Positions 43,605-51,904 of a stretch of DNA of 54,903 nucleotides are shown here, piece by piece. This stretch comes from Candidatus Omnitrophota bacterium (GTDB lineage: Bacteria; Omnitrophota; Gorgyraeia; Tantalellales; Tantalellaceae): assembly GCA_028715965.1 (NCBI GenBank), contig JAQUQS010000005.1, forward strand, positions 1-54,903. Reading direction: 5' to 3'. A program made the position numbers and the translations under genes. Within the stretch, counting starts at the first letter, position 1. Each line of letters starts with the position of its first letter. Under the pieces are notes generated by a model. That model searched no databases, had not been told where the DNA came from, and saw nothing but the letters and a program-made list of their open reading frames with translations.

Positions 43605-43940
43605 TCATATGTTGATCTTTTCAGCCCACTCTCCCAGATAAGGTATTTTCCAGTCATTACCTAATAATACCTGTAAGATGCAGAAAAGGGACAGAAGACT
43701 GCAAAGTATCATCCCCAGAAGATTAACGAGCTGGCCCAACACCGGAAGTATCCCTATTATACCTAAGGCGATCTCCAGTATGAACAGGAGAAGCCCCTGC
43801 CTCGCGTGGAACCTTACCGGGTCCCCGGCTTTTTTCATGGCCACCAGGATGACCGGTACTATGCATAAGAACGAAATGTATGACAGGATAGAATACACGC
43901 TGTTCTGCGAGAACTGGACGGTACGGTCGTTATCTCCCAT
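43605..43940 (-). CDS. DUF4870-like membrane protein
   Basis: 111 residues from the ATG at 43938-43940 (behind GGAGG, 6-nt spacing); the longer frame lacks a signal. Three hydrophobic segments: SYISFLCIVPVILVAMK, a segment starting ARQGLLLFILEIALGIIG, and LLGMILCSLLSLFCILQ; RFHARQG and WKIPYLGEWAEK are DUF4870 hallmarks. Function unknown. Own promoter at 44020-44047. Confidence 0.75.
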   Translation of the reverse strand: MGDNDRTVQFSQNSVYSILSYISFLCIVPVILVAMKKAGDPVRFHARQGLLLFILEIALGIIGILPVLGQLVNLLGMILCSLLSLFCILQVLLGNDWKIPYLGEWAEKINI

Positions 43941-44019
43941 AGATCGCCTCCTTGTTTTAAACACCGCCGCGAAAAGGTCTTGCCCCTTTCGCTCGCGTAA
44001 ATATATATAAGTTTAATAT

Positions 44020-44047
44020 ATTTTATTATGATACCGCCAAAAGTCAA
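44020..44047 (-). promoter_or_regulatory. Probable promoter of the DUF4870-like gene
   Basis: Minus strand -35 TTGACT, 16-bp spacer, -10 TAAAAT; start of transcription near 44013, giving a leader of about 70 nt that contains a GC-rich hairpin (GCGAAAGG with CCTTTTCGC) before the GGAGG. Confidence 0.55.
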
Positions 44048-44194
44048 CGTTTTACTTCCGGCGCCAGAAAAGCATAGCGACAACAAGCGGATACTATCCC
44101 TGGAAAAGATTATAAAAATATGGGGACTGGTTTTCCGGAACCGTTCTCTCCCCGTTTAAACCTGTACCCTATTGGTCGAGAAATACTCCATAAA

Positions 44195-44232
44195 ATAAAA
44201 GACCCGGTCCACCTAAGTGGACCGGGTCTTTT
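44195..44232 (-). terminator. Strong terminator after the porin gene
   Basis: 12-bp perfect stem GACCCGGTCCAC around a 4-nt loop, with T-runs on the minus strand after it and also A/T on the other side, 20 bp after the stop. Typical of a highly expressed gene. Confidence 0.92.
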
Positions 44233-44249
44233 GTGTAACTTGTGTTTAC

Positions 44250-45677
44250 TTAGAAGCTGAGTTTTACTGTGCCGACGAGATCGGTAGCGATGTCATCGTT
44301 ACCATCGACAAAGTGGGAACCCGGGAAGAACCATCCGGCCAGAAGACCGAATGTCACGTCTTCCGTGTAATCCCATGTCAACTGCAGGTCAAGTTCGTCA
44401 CCTATGTTCTTTTTGGTGTTCGAAGCCGAAAGATCCTCAACAAGCCAGAAATGTCCATAAGTAGCGTTGAACATAAGGCTGTCGGTCGGCTGCAAAGAAC
44501 CTCTTAAGAGCACCTGGTGCTGGTTGGTGTATGACGGGGTGCTTGACTGCGCCGTCGTGTAATATACGTTCTGGAATTCCCTTATGGCCGTATCGAACTT
44601 GCCTCTGAACATCGGGTCCCAGCCTTCGTAGTCGCCGCCTGTGTTCACACCTTCGTCGCCGATCTTTGACTGACCGGAATAGAAGATGTATTCAGCGCTA
44701 AGAACCGGCTTCCACGCGAACTGGTCCTGCCAGTAACGGCATTCGACCATAGCGTCGATCGCGAAAGCGCTTCTGTCCCTCTCGCTCACCTGGTTCGATA
44801 TCATGTACTGACCGAACTGGTAAGCACCTTCAAGAGCGACTGTCCAGTCCTCTATCGGGTCCATGCTGCCACGGGCGCCTATAACATGAACGCTGTTATC
44901 AAGAGTACCGTTCACGCTTGTAAGAGCTGTGCCCTGACCGGCCGGACCGGGGTTCCTGGACTGCTTGAACCACCAGTAAGCTTCCGCTTCGGCGTTGTAA
45001 GAATCAAACACGTAACCTACGTTCACGCCCCACAGGTTGATGTCGTCATCGGCCTGTATCGCGTTCTCGGATATCGTCGCGAACACCGCGTCGATGGTCC
45101 AAGGATCGTAATCAAGAGTCGCCCTGATCGCGTCGAAAGATTCTATAGCTGTGTATTCCTGGGCGTATATCGCGCTATTCGGTACCTGCTGGTTGCGGCC
45201 GATTATGAAGCCCTTGCCGAACCAAAGGTCCTGACGACCTATCTTCAGCGTCAGCGGTGAATAAAGGAACTCTTTGAGTTCTATGTACGCAAGGTCGACC
45301 AGAACATCAAAGGAATGCGTGCCGCTCGGTGAATAAGAATTGACCGTGCCGTTCGCATCGATACGCCTGAGGTCCGCCGGACCGTCGTACTGGTCATCGC
45401 CCCATACTCTCTGGTTCACAAGGCGGATAACACCAGCTACGTTGTCCGTGAGGTCCGCGTCGAACTGTACTTCGGCGGTGCTCATAAGAGAGTTCGCCCA
45501 ATCAGTCGTCGCGTCCACACCGGCTTCTGACGTATTGTTGTTAAGGTCGTAGTTGTCTCTCGCCAAAGCGCGCATGGTGATGTCGCCGCTTACTTTCACG
45601 CTCTGCGTTTCAGCATAGGCAGCCGCGGAGAACGCGAATACCAGCGCTATAACGCATAATACTTTAACTAATCTCAT
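44250..45677 (-). CDS. Outer-membrane beta-barrel porin-like protein
   Basis: 475 residues: signal peptide (1-22, ending AYA) and a mature part of alternating beta-strands with many Asp, Asn, Tyr, Trp residues, ending in LVGTVKLSF (C-terminal Phe, the beta-barrel assembly signal). The GRQDLWFGKGFIIGRNQQV segment resembles porins of the alginate-export or phosphate-selective type. No cysteines are evident. Very strong ribosome site (AAGGAGG), long leader and a strong terminator suggest high expression. Substrate unknown. Confidence 0.85.
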   Translation of the reverse strand: MRLVKVLCVIALVFAFSAAAYAETQSVKVSGDITMRALARDNYDLNNNTSEAGVDATTDWANSLMSTAEVQFDADLTDNVAGVIRLVNQRVWGDDQYDGPADLRRIDANGTVNSYSPSGTHSFDVLVDLAYIELKEFLYSPLTLKIGRQDLWFGKGFIIGRNQQVPNSAIYAQEYTAIESFDAIRATLDYDPWTIDAVFATISENAIQADDDINLWGVNVGYVFDSYNAEAEAYWWFKQSRNPGPAGQGTALTSVNGTLDNSVHVIGARGSMDPIEDWTVALEGAYQFGQYMISNQVSERDRSAFAIDAMVECRYWQDQFAWKPVLSAEYIFYSGQSKIGDEGVNTGGDYEGWDPMFRGKFDTAIREFQNVYYTTAQSSTPSYTNQHQVLLRGSLQPTDSLMFNATYGHFWLVEDLSASNTKKNIGDELDLQLTWDYTEDVTFGLLAGWFFPGSHFVDGNDDIATDLVGTVKLSF

Positions 45678-45945
45678 TTTACCTCCTTAAAGGTGAAATT
45701 TCGGATATTTCTTGAACTCTTGTATCAGTGAATAGATCTCTCTATTCTTTTCGTTTCTATGTTAGTATCGCCCTCAAGTTGACAGTTCCAGGCTTAATTT
45801 TCCCCGGTTTGATTTCTTCCCCCCTTTCTTTGCCAGAATCGAAACTGCCCAAGGCGGTACATGCGTCAATGATCCGTCACATGGATTTCACGGATATTTA
45901 ACTTTCTATATTACGACATTTCTAACAAAGAACAATACCATATAT
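45678..45945 (-). other. Long untranslated leader of the porin mRNA
   Basis: From the candidate start of transcription (near 45945) to the porin start, about 268 nt. No gene is visible on either strand. The leader contains no riboswitch motif I can recognise. A closer promoter may exist, which would shorten it. Confidence 0.4.
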
Positions 45946-45951
45946 GTAGGG

Positions 45952-45979
45952 AGTATAGCATGATTTCAGCCTAAGTCAA
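45952..45979 (-). promoter_or_regulatory. Probable porin promoter
   Basis: Minus strand -35 TTGACT, 16-bp spacer, -10 TATACT. A second TTGACA lies 8 bp further upstream, out of spacing. The rest of the gap up to 46038 is AT-rich with a weak hairpin, nothing clear. Confidence 0.55.
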
Positions 45980-46038
45980 GATGTCAAAGGCCAAAATTCT
46001 ATGTGTTAAGTTAATGTAAACTTATGTAGACTTTTCTC

Positions 46039-46689
46039 TTATGTACGCGCCTTTCGTACTAATTCTTCGGAATTACACAGTATCTCCCGGGTAACGGTGT
46101 CGTCACATCCTATCCCCTTCAGGATCGCGTCCCTCAACTCAATGGTCAAAAGATCCCCGGGAGCATGCGTATCAGTGTTAAGCACAAGTCCTGCGCCTAC
46201 AGATCTGGCTATCTCCAGAACATACGCGTTGGTACCCGAATGCCCCTTACGTGCGGTTATTTCCAGCATCACTCCTTTATCCGACGCTGCCTGCGCGTCT
46301 TCAAGGGTTATTTTGCCTGGATGGGCCAATATATCCACCCCAGCGGAGATCGCGGCGGCGTTGGTACCCGGGATAACCGGCTCGACAGGCGACTCTCCAT
46401 GGCCTACGACCATTCGCGCCCCTTTCTCCCTGGCATACCTTACCAGGTCCGCGAATACCTCTATTGGCACATGCGTTATCTCCACTCCGGGAATAACGGT
46501 GATATCCCAACACCGATTAAGGACCCCGGCCACCGCTACCACACCTTCCAACACGCGGTCGATATTGGAGTGGTCCACATGGTCGGTTATAGCAATAGCT
46601 GTATATCCGGCAACATGCGCCCTCCTGACCAGTTCACTGGGGATGAGCTCCCCATCGCTCAAAATAGTATGTGTATGCAGGTCTATCAT
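46039..46689 (-). CDS. PHP-domain phosphoesterase (histidinol-phosphatase-like)
   Basis: 216 residues with the PHP metal set: DLHTHTILSDGE at the start, AITDHVDHSN, VIPGVEITHVP, ILAHPGKI and LVLNTDTHAPGD at the end. PHP domains hydrolyse phosphoester bonds; the short length and the motif pattern recall a histidinol phosphatase or YcdX-like enzyme. Cytosolic. Its ATG overlaps the transglutaminase stop (ATGA). Confidence 0.85.
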   Translation of the reverse strand: MIDLHTHTILSDGELIPSELVRRAHVAGYTAIAITDHVDHSNIDRVLEGVVAVAGVLNRCWDITVIPGVEITHVPIEVFADLVRYAREKGARMVVGHGESPVEPVIPGTNAAAISAGVDILAHPGKITLEDAQAASDKGVMLEITARKGHSGTNAYVLEIARSVGAGLVLNTDTHAPGDLLTIELRDAILKGIGCDDTVTREILCNSEELVRKART

Positions 46690-47330
46690 TCCTTCCCCCT
46701 CCCGGATCGGTCAATACATCGTTCCTTACCTGAGCGCACATCATCAAGCCATTTGTTCAAAGCCATGGAAAACCTTGAAAGCGCCAGCTTTTCCGGCAAT
46801 GAATATGACGACATCTTCTGGTTGAATATATCTTCCCGCATGCACATATCATCATGTATGACCTCGTCGGCATGTTTTACCGCAAGCAAGGTGTCGGACT
46901 CACCATCCCAGTTCTTGTTCACCGGGAACCCCGCTAACGCTAAAGGGCTATCCCATGTCGCGTCAACAAGCGCCCACCTCCCGTTTATCCGTGCCTTACA
47001 TGCCAGGTGATATGTCACCGGCAGGTCGTCCGCCAGGCTTTTTACGCCGGAAGGCATTACCGCCTGGATATCCTTCCACTTGAAAGCATACGTGCAATAT
47101 CTTACATCAACCCCCAACATACCGAACATGACCCCTAAAAGATAATGTTTGGGTACGCAAAACCCTTTATTCAACAACAGCATACCTTCCGGCCCTTTAT
47201 GAGCGTCAAAAAATTCCGGGACTACACAGAAAGGGATATCTCTTATTGAAGTATATATATCTACAATATTATTCCCGGTTCTTCGACCGCTTGTCCATTC
47301 CCTGAATTTTGCCGAAATAATATCATTCAT
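46686..47330 (-). CDS. Transglutaminase-like cysteine-protease-fold protein
   Basis: 214 residues with the transglutaminase-like triad: C58 in LNKGFCVPKHYLLGVMFGML, H108 in VTYHLACK and D123 in ALVDATWDS. The spacing is that of the superfamily. No signal peptide, so probably cytosolic. Substrate unknown; some relatives hydrolyse isopeptide bonds. Overlaps the PHP gene. Confidence 0.75.
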   Translation of the reverse strand: MNDIISAKFREWTSGRRTGNNIVDIYTSIRDIPFCVVPEFFDAHKGPEGMLLLNKGFCVPKHYLLGVMFGMLGVDVRYCTYAFKWKDIQAVMPSGVKSLADDLPVTYHLACKARINGRWALVDATWDSPLALAGFPVNKNWDGESDTLLAVKHADEVIHDDMCMREDIFNQKMSSYSLPEKLALSRFSMALNKWLDDVRSGKERCIDRSGRGKE

Positions 47331-47378
47331 GTATTTTTTGCCTGAATATTGTGGAATTATCGTGTTTTTACTCCACTT

Positions 47379-47657
47379 TTACCCTTTATACAACATACGT
47401 TCTACAATGTTACTCCAAACATGTCCACCAGCTGACATAAGAAAGTAAACAATAATACCCACAAAAAGGAACATAGTAATAAATACAAGCACAACACGCG
47501 ACAAAACTACCCGTGATCCGGCATTTTCAGGAGTATCCCCTTCCAACCGGCAGACCTCATCACATTTTTCTCCCCGTGACAGTTCATCTCCGCAAAAAAG
47601 GCACACGCCCCAGGTATCATCGTATTGAGTCATACATTTATCACATTTCATCCCCAT
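47379..47657 (-). CDS. Zinc-ribbon protein with one membrane helix
   Basis: 92 residues: a zinc ribbon of two CxxC knuckles (KCDKC at about 4-8 and CLFC at about 19-22), a charged linker with further cysteines, then a membrane helix (VVLSRVVLVFITMFLFVGII) and a short tail. Tail-anchored topology with the ribbon in the cytosol is likely. Unknown function. GGAGG ribosome site. Confidence 0.7.
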   Translation of the reverse strand: MGMKCDKCMTQYDDTWGVCLFCGDELSRGEKCDEVCRLEGDTPENAGSRVVLSRVVLVFITMFLFVGIIVYFLMSAGGHVWSNIVERMLYKG

Positions 47658-47676
47658 ACAGTTCCTCCCTCATTCC

Positions 47677-48909
47677 TTACACCGGACTGCGCCACAGGAA
47701 CACCTTGTCTCCCGCCCGGACCGGGAACGGCATTTTGATCGCCACGGTGATACCTTTTTCCGCCAAAGATATTTTTTTATGTTCTATTTCCATTTCTTCC
47801 GCCGTGAAATAGAATGCCGGGGTCTTTTTCCCGCTTACAAGCAAAGTATCCCCGTTCCCTATGGGACATCCTTTTATCCTGACCTCGGCTACGCTTATCT
47901 TTTTGTAATATTTTACCACATCCCCCGCGAATATCTTCTCATAAATACGTTCTGAGAGAGCCCCTGAACTCTCGGGGATACCAAGATAGAAACCACTCGA
48001 GAACCCTCGATTGAAGGTGTTGTTCAATTCTCCCAGGAGCTCCCCTTTCATACCGCTATCCAGCCTGCCTTCGGAAAACGCGTCAAGCGCCTTCCTGTAA
48101 ACAGAGGTGACCACCTTGACATATTCAGGAGGCCTTGCCCTTCCCTCGATCTTAAAAGCCTTTACGCCCGCCCTGATAAGCCTGTCCAGGAGGTCCAGCG
48201 CGCAGAGGTCCCTGGGACTGAGCACGTAGCCTTCCCCGAGCACATACTCACATTCTCCGGACATATCTTTTATCATGAATTCACGACGACACGGCTGCAG
48301 GCAATCCCCCCTGTTGGCGGACCTGCCGAACGCTTGATGTGAAAGATGACACCTGCCTGAAACACTTACACACATAGCTCCATGCACGAACGTTTCCACG
48401 GAACAATCTATATCGCGTTCCTTTAATGTCCTGATTATGCTCTTTATGTCCCTCAAACTGCATTCTCTCGCCAGGACAGCCCTTTTCACTCCCAACTTGG
48501 CGTATTTCGCCAGGGCTTCCGCGTTAGAAACACTTGCCTGTGTGGAAAGATGGACCGTAAGCCCCATCTCCTTAGCCAATGAGAGCGCCGCCATATCCCA
48601 TAATATGACCGCATCCACACCCGCACTCCTGGCACGGGACAGGATCTTCCTTAATTTATCCAATTCGTTCTGATATATGATAACGTTGATCGCAAGATAG
48701 CCCTTCCTGCCGGCGGAATGGAGCGTGTCCATGACCGCGGGCAGTTCCAGCAGGTCGAAATTCGCCGACTGAAGCCGCATGTTGAGTCCTTTTACTCCGA
48801 AATACACCGCGTCCGCGCCGGACATGACAGCACTCGCCAACGAGCTCCAATCCCCTGCCGGGGATACAAGCTCAGGTATCTGTATTTTACGCGATCTTAA
48901 GGGGGTCAT
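47677..48909 (-). CDS. Peptidase U32-family protein (TrhP/RlhA-like)
   Basis: 410 residues. ELVSPAGDWSSLASAVMSGA and ADAVYFGVKGLNMR open the TIM-barrel; ETFVHGAMCVSVSGRCHLS and SANRGDCLQPCRR hold the conserved cysteines. Despite the name, U32 proteins such as YegQ (TrhP) and YhbU/RlhA act in tRNA or rRNA hydroxylation using prephenate and Fe-S clusters. Substrate RNA is not resolved here. Start overlaps the GIY-YIG gene by 23 nt. Confidence 0.88.
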   Translation of the reverse strand: MTPLRSRKIQIPELVSPAGDWSSLASAVMSGADAVYFGVKGLNMRLQSANFDLLELPAVMDTLHSAGRKGYLAINVIIYQNELDKLRKILSRARSAGVDAVILWDMAALSLAKEMGLTVHLSTQASVSNAEALAKYAKLGVKRAVLARECSLRDIKSIIRTLKERDIDCSVETFVHGAMCVSVSGRCHLSHQAFGRSANRGDCLQPCRREFMIKDMSGECEYVLGEGYVLSPRDLCALDLLDRLIRAGVKAFKIEGRARPPEYVKVVTSVYRKALDAFSEGRLDSGMKGELLGELNNTFNRGFSSGFYLGIPESSGALSERIYEKIFAGDVVKYYKKISVAEVRIKGCPIGNGDTLLVSGKKTPAFYFTAEEMEIEHKKISLAEKGITVAIKMPFPVRAGDKVFLWRSPV

Positions 48910-49147
48910 GAGAGATCATCGTTTCTTTCTCGTGTCTTCGCATTTTCTTTATCAGGGCTTCTCTTTTTTGGGCTTCGGACCTTGTTGAAGACGGTTCGAC
49001 ATATACCAGTTCCACCGGCAGCCGGCTCCTTGTATACCGTGCTCCAATTGTCGAAAGGTTATGTTCTTGTACGCGTCTGGCGGGATCCTTTGAAATGCCG
49101 GTATACAGCGTTCCATCGCCGCACTTGAGTATATATACATACCACAT
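48887..49147 (-). CDS. GIY-YIG nuclease-superfamily protein (YhbQ/UPF0213-like)
   Basis: 86 residues from the ATG at 49145-49147: WYVYILKCGDGTLYTGIS (the GIY-YIG pattern here YVY and YTG), RRVQEHNLSTIGARYTRSR and AQKREALIKKM. This is the YhbQ-type minimal domain, often next to genes for nucleic-acid processes. No clear ribosome site; the longer frame to 49225 adds unconserved sequence. Precedes the U32 gene. Confidence 0.82.
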   Translation of the reverse strand: MWYVYILKCGDGTLYTGISKDPARRVQEHNLSTIGARYTRSRLPVELVYVEPSSTRSEAQKREALIKKMRRHEKETMISHDPLKIA

Positions 49148-49236
49148 GTAGCGATTATACCAGAAAAAACAGCGCAAGTCGAATTCAGCGATACCGACGT
49201 ATTTTGCCATATCCCCGGAACGCACCGGCAGATATA

Positions 49237-49395
49237 TTATTCATTCACGCATAGAACGGTCTTTTCAACGCGCGTGATATCGTATCTCTCCCTGTCCCTG
49301 AACTCTTCCAGTTTGCCGAGATTCCAGGCGCCTGTGGGCCTGAAAAAACCGGTTATCCTGGCGAACACTTCTGTCTTGCAGTTCTTCTCGTCCAT
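49237..49395 (-). CDS. 52-residue stand-alone NrdD-tail-like (glycyl-radical-type) miniprotein
   Basis: A 52-residue gene with a good ribosome site (GGAG before ATG at 49393-49395). The centre, RITGFFRPTGAWNLGKLEEF (13-32), matches the C-terminal end of class III anaerobic ribonucleotide reductases, in which RxxGY carries the glycyl radical (here R13, G16) followed by a WN-GK-EF-R pattern. The preceding four-cysteine zinc ribbon of NrdD is reduced to one cysteine (C6). No NrdD or NrdG gene is visible next to it. It could be a degraded or a repurposed radical domain. Confidence 0.7.
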   Translation of the reverse strand: MDEKNCKTEVFARITGFFRPTGAWNLGKLEEFRDRERYDITRVEKTVLCVNE

Positions 49396-49475
49396 TTTAT
49401 CTCCTTCCGGTTGTCATACTTGGATGCATTAATGATACATTATCGGTATCATTATGTCAAGGAGCACATGCTTTT

Positions 49476-49907
49476 TTACGACTCCCCTGAGACGCTCTGC
49501 CCTTTTCCGGCCATTTTGTTCACAAAAAAAGACTTCTGCCCGCATATCTCTTCGTTAGCATAAATACGGAACTCATATTTACCGGGATGCGCGAAACGTA
49601 ATGCGGCAAGATTGAAAACGATATCATGTGTTTCCAGCGGGTTCTCGATCTTTATCGGGTCCGGGATACAGCCTTCCCCGACCACTTTACCCGACTCTAG
49701 GTCGACCAGTTCAAGCCTGAAGTCGTAAGGCCCCTTAGCATCAGTGAACTTGATGTATACCGCCAGGAATGGATGCACGCAGGGAAATTTATACGCGTTA
49801 ATATTACCGAAGATGCCTATCAGGCTTTTTTTGTTGGTACCGGCCTCCGTGATCACCCTGTCACAAATAAGCATCGCGTTTATCAATGGGCGTGTAGCTT
49901 TTATCAT
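49476..49907 (-). CDS. DUF6941-like protein
   Basis: 143 residues, beta-rich: LINAMLICDRVITEAGTNKKS, SLIGIFGNINAYKFPCVHP, VYIKFTDAKGPYDFRLELVD and KYEFRIYANEEICGQKSFFV. The pattern (CD-x-V, a GIF strand, a fP turn, then a final beta hairpin) fits the DUF6941 family of unknown function. No signal. Ribosome site GGAGAGG. Confidence 0.6.
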   Translation of the reverse strand: MIKATRPLINAMLICDRVITEAGTNKKSLIGIFGNINAYKFPCVHPFLAVYIKFTDAKGPYDFRLELVDLESGKVVGEGCIPDPIKIENPLETHDIVFNLAALRFAHPGKYEFRIYANEEICGQKSFFVNKMAGKGQSVSGES

Positions 49908-49936
49908 CGTCCTCTCCGACTACCCGTAAAGATCAT

Positions 49937-50416
49937 CTACCGGGTCACGACTCCGTTAAGTATGTTGAACCTGACCATCTTTTTCTTTTTTTCGACCGAA
50001 AGATCATATAGTTTTGCCTGTCTCGGGTCAAGCGGCCTCGCGCTGCCTTTAGCCACCATATACACGATCTCTGCCATATCGATAACCATGCCCTCGGCCT
50101 TCGCCCCCACTCCGGGCGTGAACTCTTTATAGGGGAGCTTGATCACTTCGCTGGCATGGGGCAAGAGCGTAAGGTAATTAAGCTGGTCGACCCTGTGGTC
50201 AAAATGTTCTTCATAATCTTCGCTGGGAATTATCACGGTATAAGGTATATTCTCCGTCCTGAGCACCTCGGCAAAGATCTGCGCGGCGCCCGCTGAAAGA
50301 CACGCTACCCCCGCGGTCACACCATCCGCGCTTATCGCCTCACAGAACGAATCATAAAGCCACGCGCTTATATCCGCGCTTTCGGCCTCCCCGCCGTTGA
50401 TCATTCCCGCTATCAT
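49937..50416 (-). CDS. Unrecognised protein, possible SLOG/Rossmann-like fold
   Basis: 159 residues. The segment GVTAGVACLSAGAAQIFAEV followed by PYTVIIPSEDYEEHF recalls SLOG-type proteins (a G-rich turn, then a helix and a P-x-E-x-Y strand end), but I am not sure. The C-terminal part KGSARPLDPRQAKLYDLS is followed by a basic stretch. GGAG precedes the ATG. Lies between a PilZ gene and a DUF6941-like gene. Confidence 0.45.
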   Translation of the reverse strand: MIAGMINGGEAESADISAWLYDSFCEAISADGVTAGVACLSAGAAQIFAEVLRTENIPYTVIIPSEDYEEHFDHRVDQLNYLTLLPHASEVIKLPYKEFTPGVGAKAEGMVIDMAEIVYMVAKGSARPLDPRQAKLYDLSVEKKKKMVRFNILNGVVTR

Positions 50417-50448
50417 CTGCGCTTCTCCGGGTCGATGGAAAGACCGGC

Positions 50449-50853
50449 CTAAGACTCGACCTTTCCATATGTGTAATTAAAAAGACGCAACCATTGTTCA
50501 TCGTTCTGTTCCGTAAGACACACACCTATGTCAAAGCTCCCTCCCGCGACGAACTCCACACGAACAACGGTCCCGGAAGTTATTATAGGGGCATTGTATG
50601 GGGGCATCTCTTTTTCATAGAAAACAGGGCGGCATTCCCCTTCAGGAAAGTCTATCTCTATTTCCAGCATATCCCCGATCTCATATTTTCTTTCACTACG
50701 GAACAAGAGACCGTTTATGGATATATTCTCAGCGACCGCATCGATCTTCTCCCGGCTCTCTGAACTTGTCACAGTATGCCTGCGGCATTTTACGATAATA
50801 CGCGATTCGATCCGAAGGTACTTGCGTTTTTCGGAACCGGTATCCCCGGACAT
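50449..50853 (-). CDS. PilZ-domain protein
   Basis: 134 residues made of a single PilZ domain with RKYLR (R10, R14) and NISINGLLF (N43, S45, G48): the RxxxR and (D/N)xSxxG c-di-GMP contacts are both present. Follows the two-receiver protein gene and carries a GGAGGAGAG ribosome site, so it may answer the same signal. Confidence 0.85.
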   Translation of the reverse strand: MSGDTGSEKRKYLRIESRIIVKCRRHTVTSSESREKIDAVAENISINGLLFRSERKYEIGDMLEIEIDFPEGECRPVFYEKEMPPYNAPIITSGTVVRVEFVAGGSFDIGVCLTEQNDEQWLRLFNYTYGKVES

Positions 50854-50901
50854 CTCTCCTCCTTAGTCCTTTGGCAAAGACCTTACCCTCTCAGGCAAAT
50901 A

Positions 50902-51666
50902 TCATGCCCCGCCCACCCAGCTCTTGAACAGGGACATGAACGACGGCCCCGTAAGCCTGGCGTCGAAAAAAGCCTCTATACCCGCCTTTTTCCATTTAAC
51001 ACGTATCTCATCGATCACAACGGTATCATTGGTCTCGGTCCCCTTAACGTCCGAGTCACAGTAGATGAACACCTGAGGCGATCTATACCTTAATCCCGAC
51101 AAAGCCTGGACGAACTGGTCCGGGTCCATGCTGATGAACGGCAAATGTACGACAATGACCTTGAACCTTGTCTTACTGCCCTTCTCCGACATTTCGGCCT
51201 CGTTCTTCACCATATGCACTTCATACCCGGCTTTTTCCAAAGACGGAGAGACCTTATCTATGACGAACCCGTTATCACTCACGATCATGGCCTTGTCCTG
51301 CAGAAGCTGTCCGACCTTTTCAAGAATGGCACCCATGTTTATAGGTTTTGTCTCGAACCCGTCAACGTTGAAAGCCTCGAACGTATCTTTCATCGCGGCC
51401 CTGGCCGTAAGCATCAGTATGGGGATATCCGGGATAGAAGGGTCATTCCTCAACGTCTTCAAAAAAAGAAACCCGTCTGTCCGTGGCATAAGCACATCCA
51501 GTATGATAAGATCGATCTTCTCGTCCCTTACTATCTCCAGACCCTTCTCTCCATCCTCCGCCGTAAAGACATCAAACCCCTTCCCCTTAAGATTGATCTC
51601 GAGTATCTTGCGTACGTCCGGGGCATCATCAATAACGACCACCTGTTTCGCTTTTTTCCGGTCCAT
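50902..51666 (-). CDS. Response regulator with a receiver domain plus a degenerate receiver domain
   Basis: 254 residues. The first receiver (1-120) is complete: D13, D14, phospho-acceptor D57 in LIILDVLMPRTDG, T87 and K107. The second half (about 128-254) has the same strand pattern (KAMIVSDNGFVIDKV, FKVIVVHLPFISMDP), but the acceptor position is replaced (VVHLPF), so it is a pseudo-receiver. No DNA-binding or enzymatic output domain follows. The GGAGG before the ATG is about 12 nt away. Next gene is a PilZ protein. Confidence 0.85.
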   Translation of the reverse strand: MDRKKAKQVVVIDDAPDVRKILEINLKGKGFDVFTAEDGEKGLEIVRDEKIDLIILDVLMPRTDGFLFLKTLRNDPSIPDIPILMLTARAAMKDTFEAFNVDGFETKPINMGAILEKVGQLLQDKAMIVSDNGFVIDKVSPSLEKAGYEVHMVKNEAEMSEKGSKTRFKVIVVHLPFISMDPDQFVQALSGLRYRSPQVFIYCDSDVKGTETNDTVVIDEIRVKWKKAGIEAFFDARLTGPSFMSLFKSWVGGA

Positions 51667-51685
51667 ATGTATCAGCTCTCCTCCA

Positions 51686-51904
51686 TCACTGTTTCAGGGC
51701 TTTCCTTGCAGGTATCGCGGATAATATGACCCCCAGCAACATGACAGCTATCCCCAAAGGCATTATAACGGTCCATCTGCCGTACTCAATAAGATATGCC
51801 CCCAGCAAAAGCCCCAACCCGGCACCCAGGACCACCTTGGAAATAACGAACAGAACAAAAAAACCGGTATCAAGTTTTTTAACCTTATCGACCAGACCTT
51901 TCAT
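51686..51904 (-). CDS. Small two-helix membrane protein
   Basis: 72 residues: KGLVDKVKKLDTGFFVLFVI, then two glycine-rich membrane segments (VVLGAGLGLLLGAYLI and VIMPLGIAVMLLGVILSAI) and a short basic end. Not recognised; resembles AtpZ/AtpI-like hairpins by topology only. Overlaps the pcm gene by 20 nt; GGAGG ribosome site. Confidence 0.6.
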   Translation of the reverse strand: MKGLVDKVKKLDTGFFVLFVISKVVLGAGLGLLLGAYLIEYGRWTVIMPLGIAVMLLGVILSAIPARKALKQ

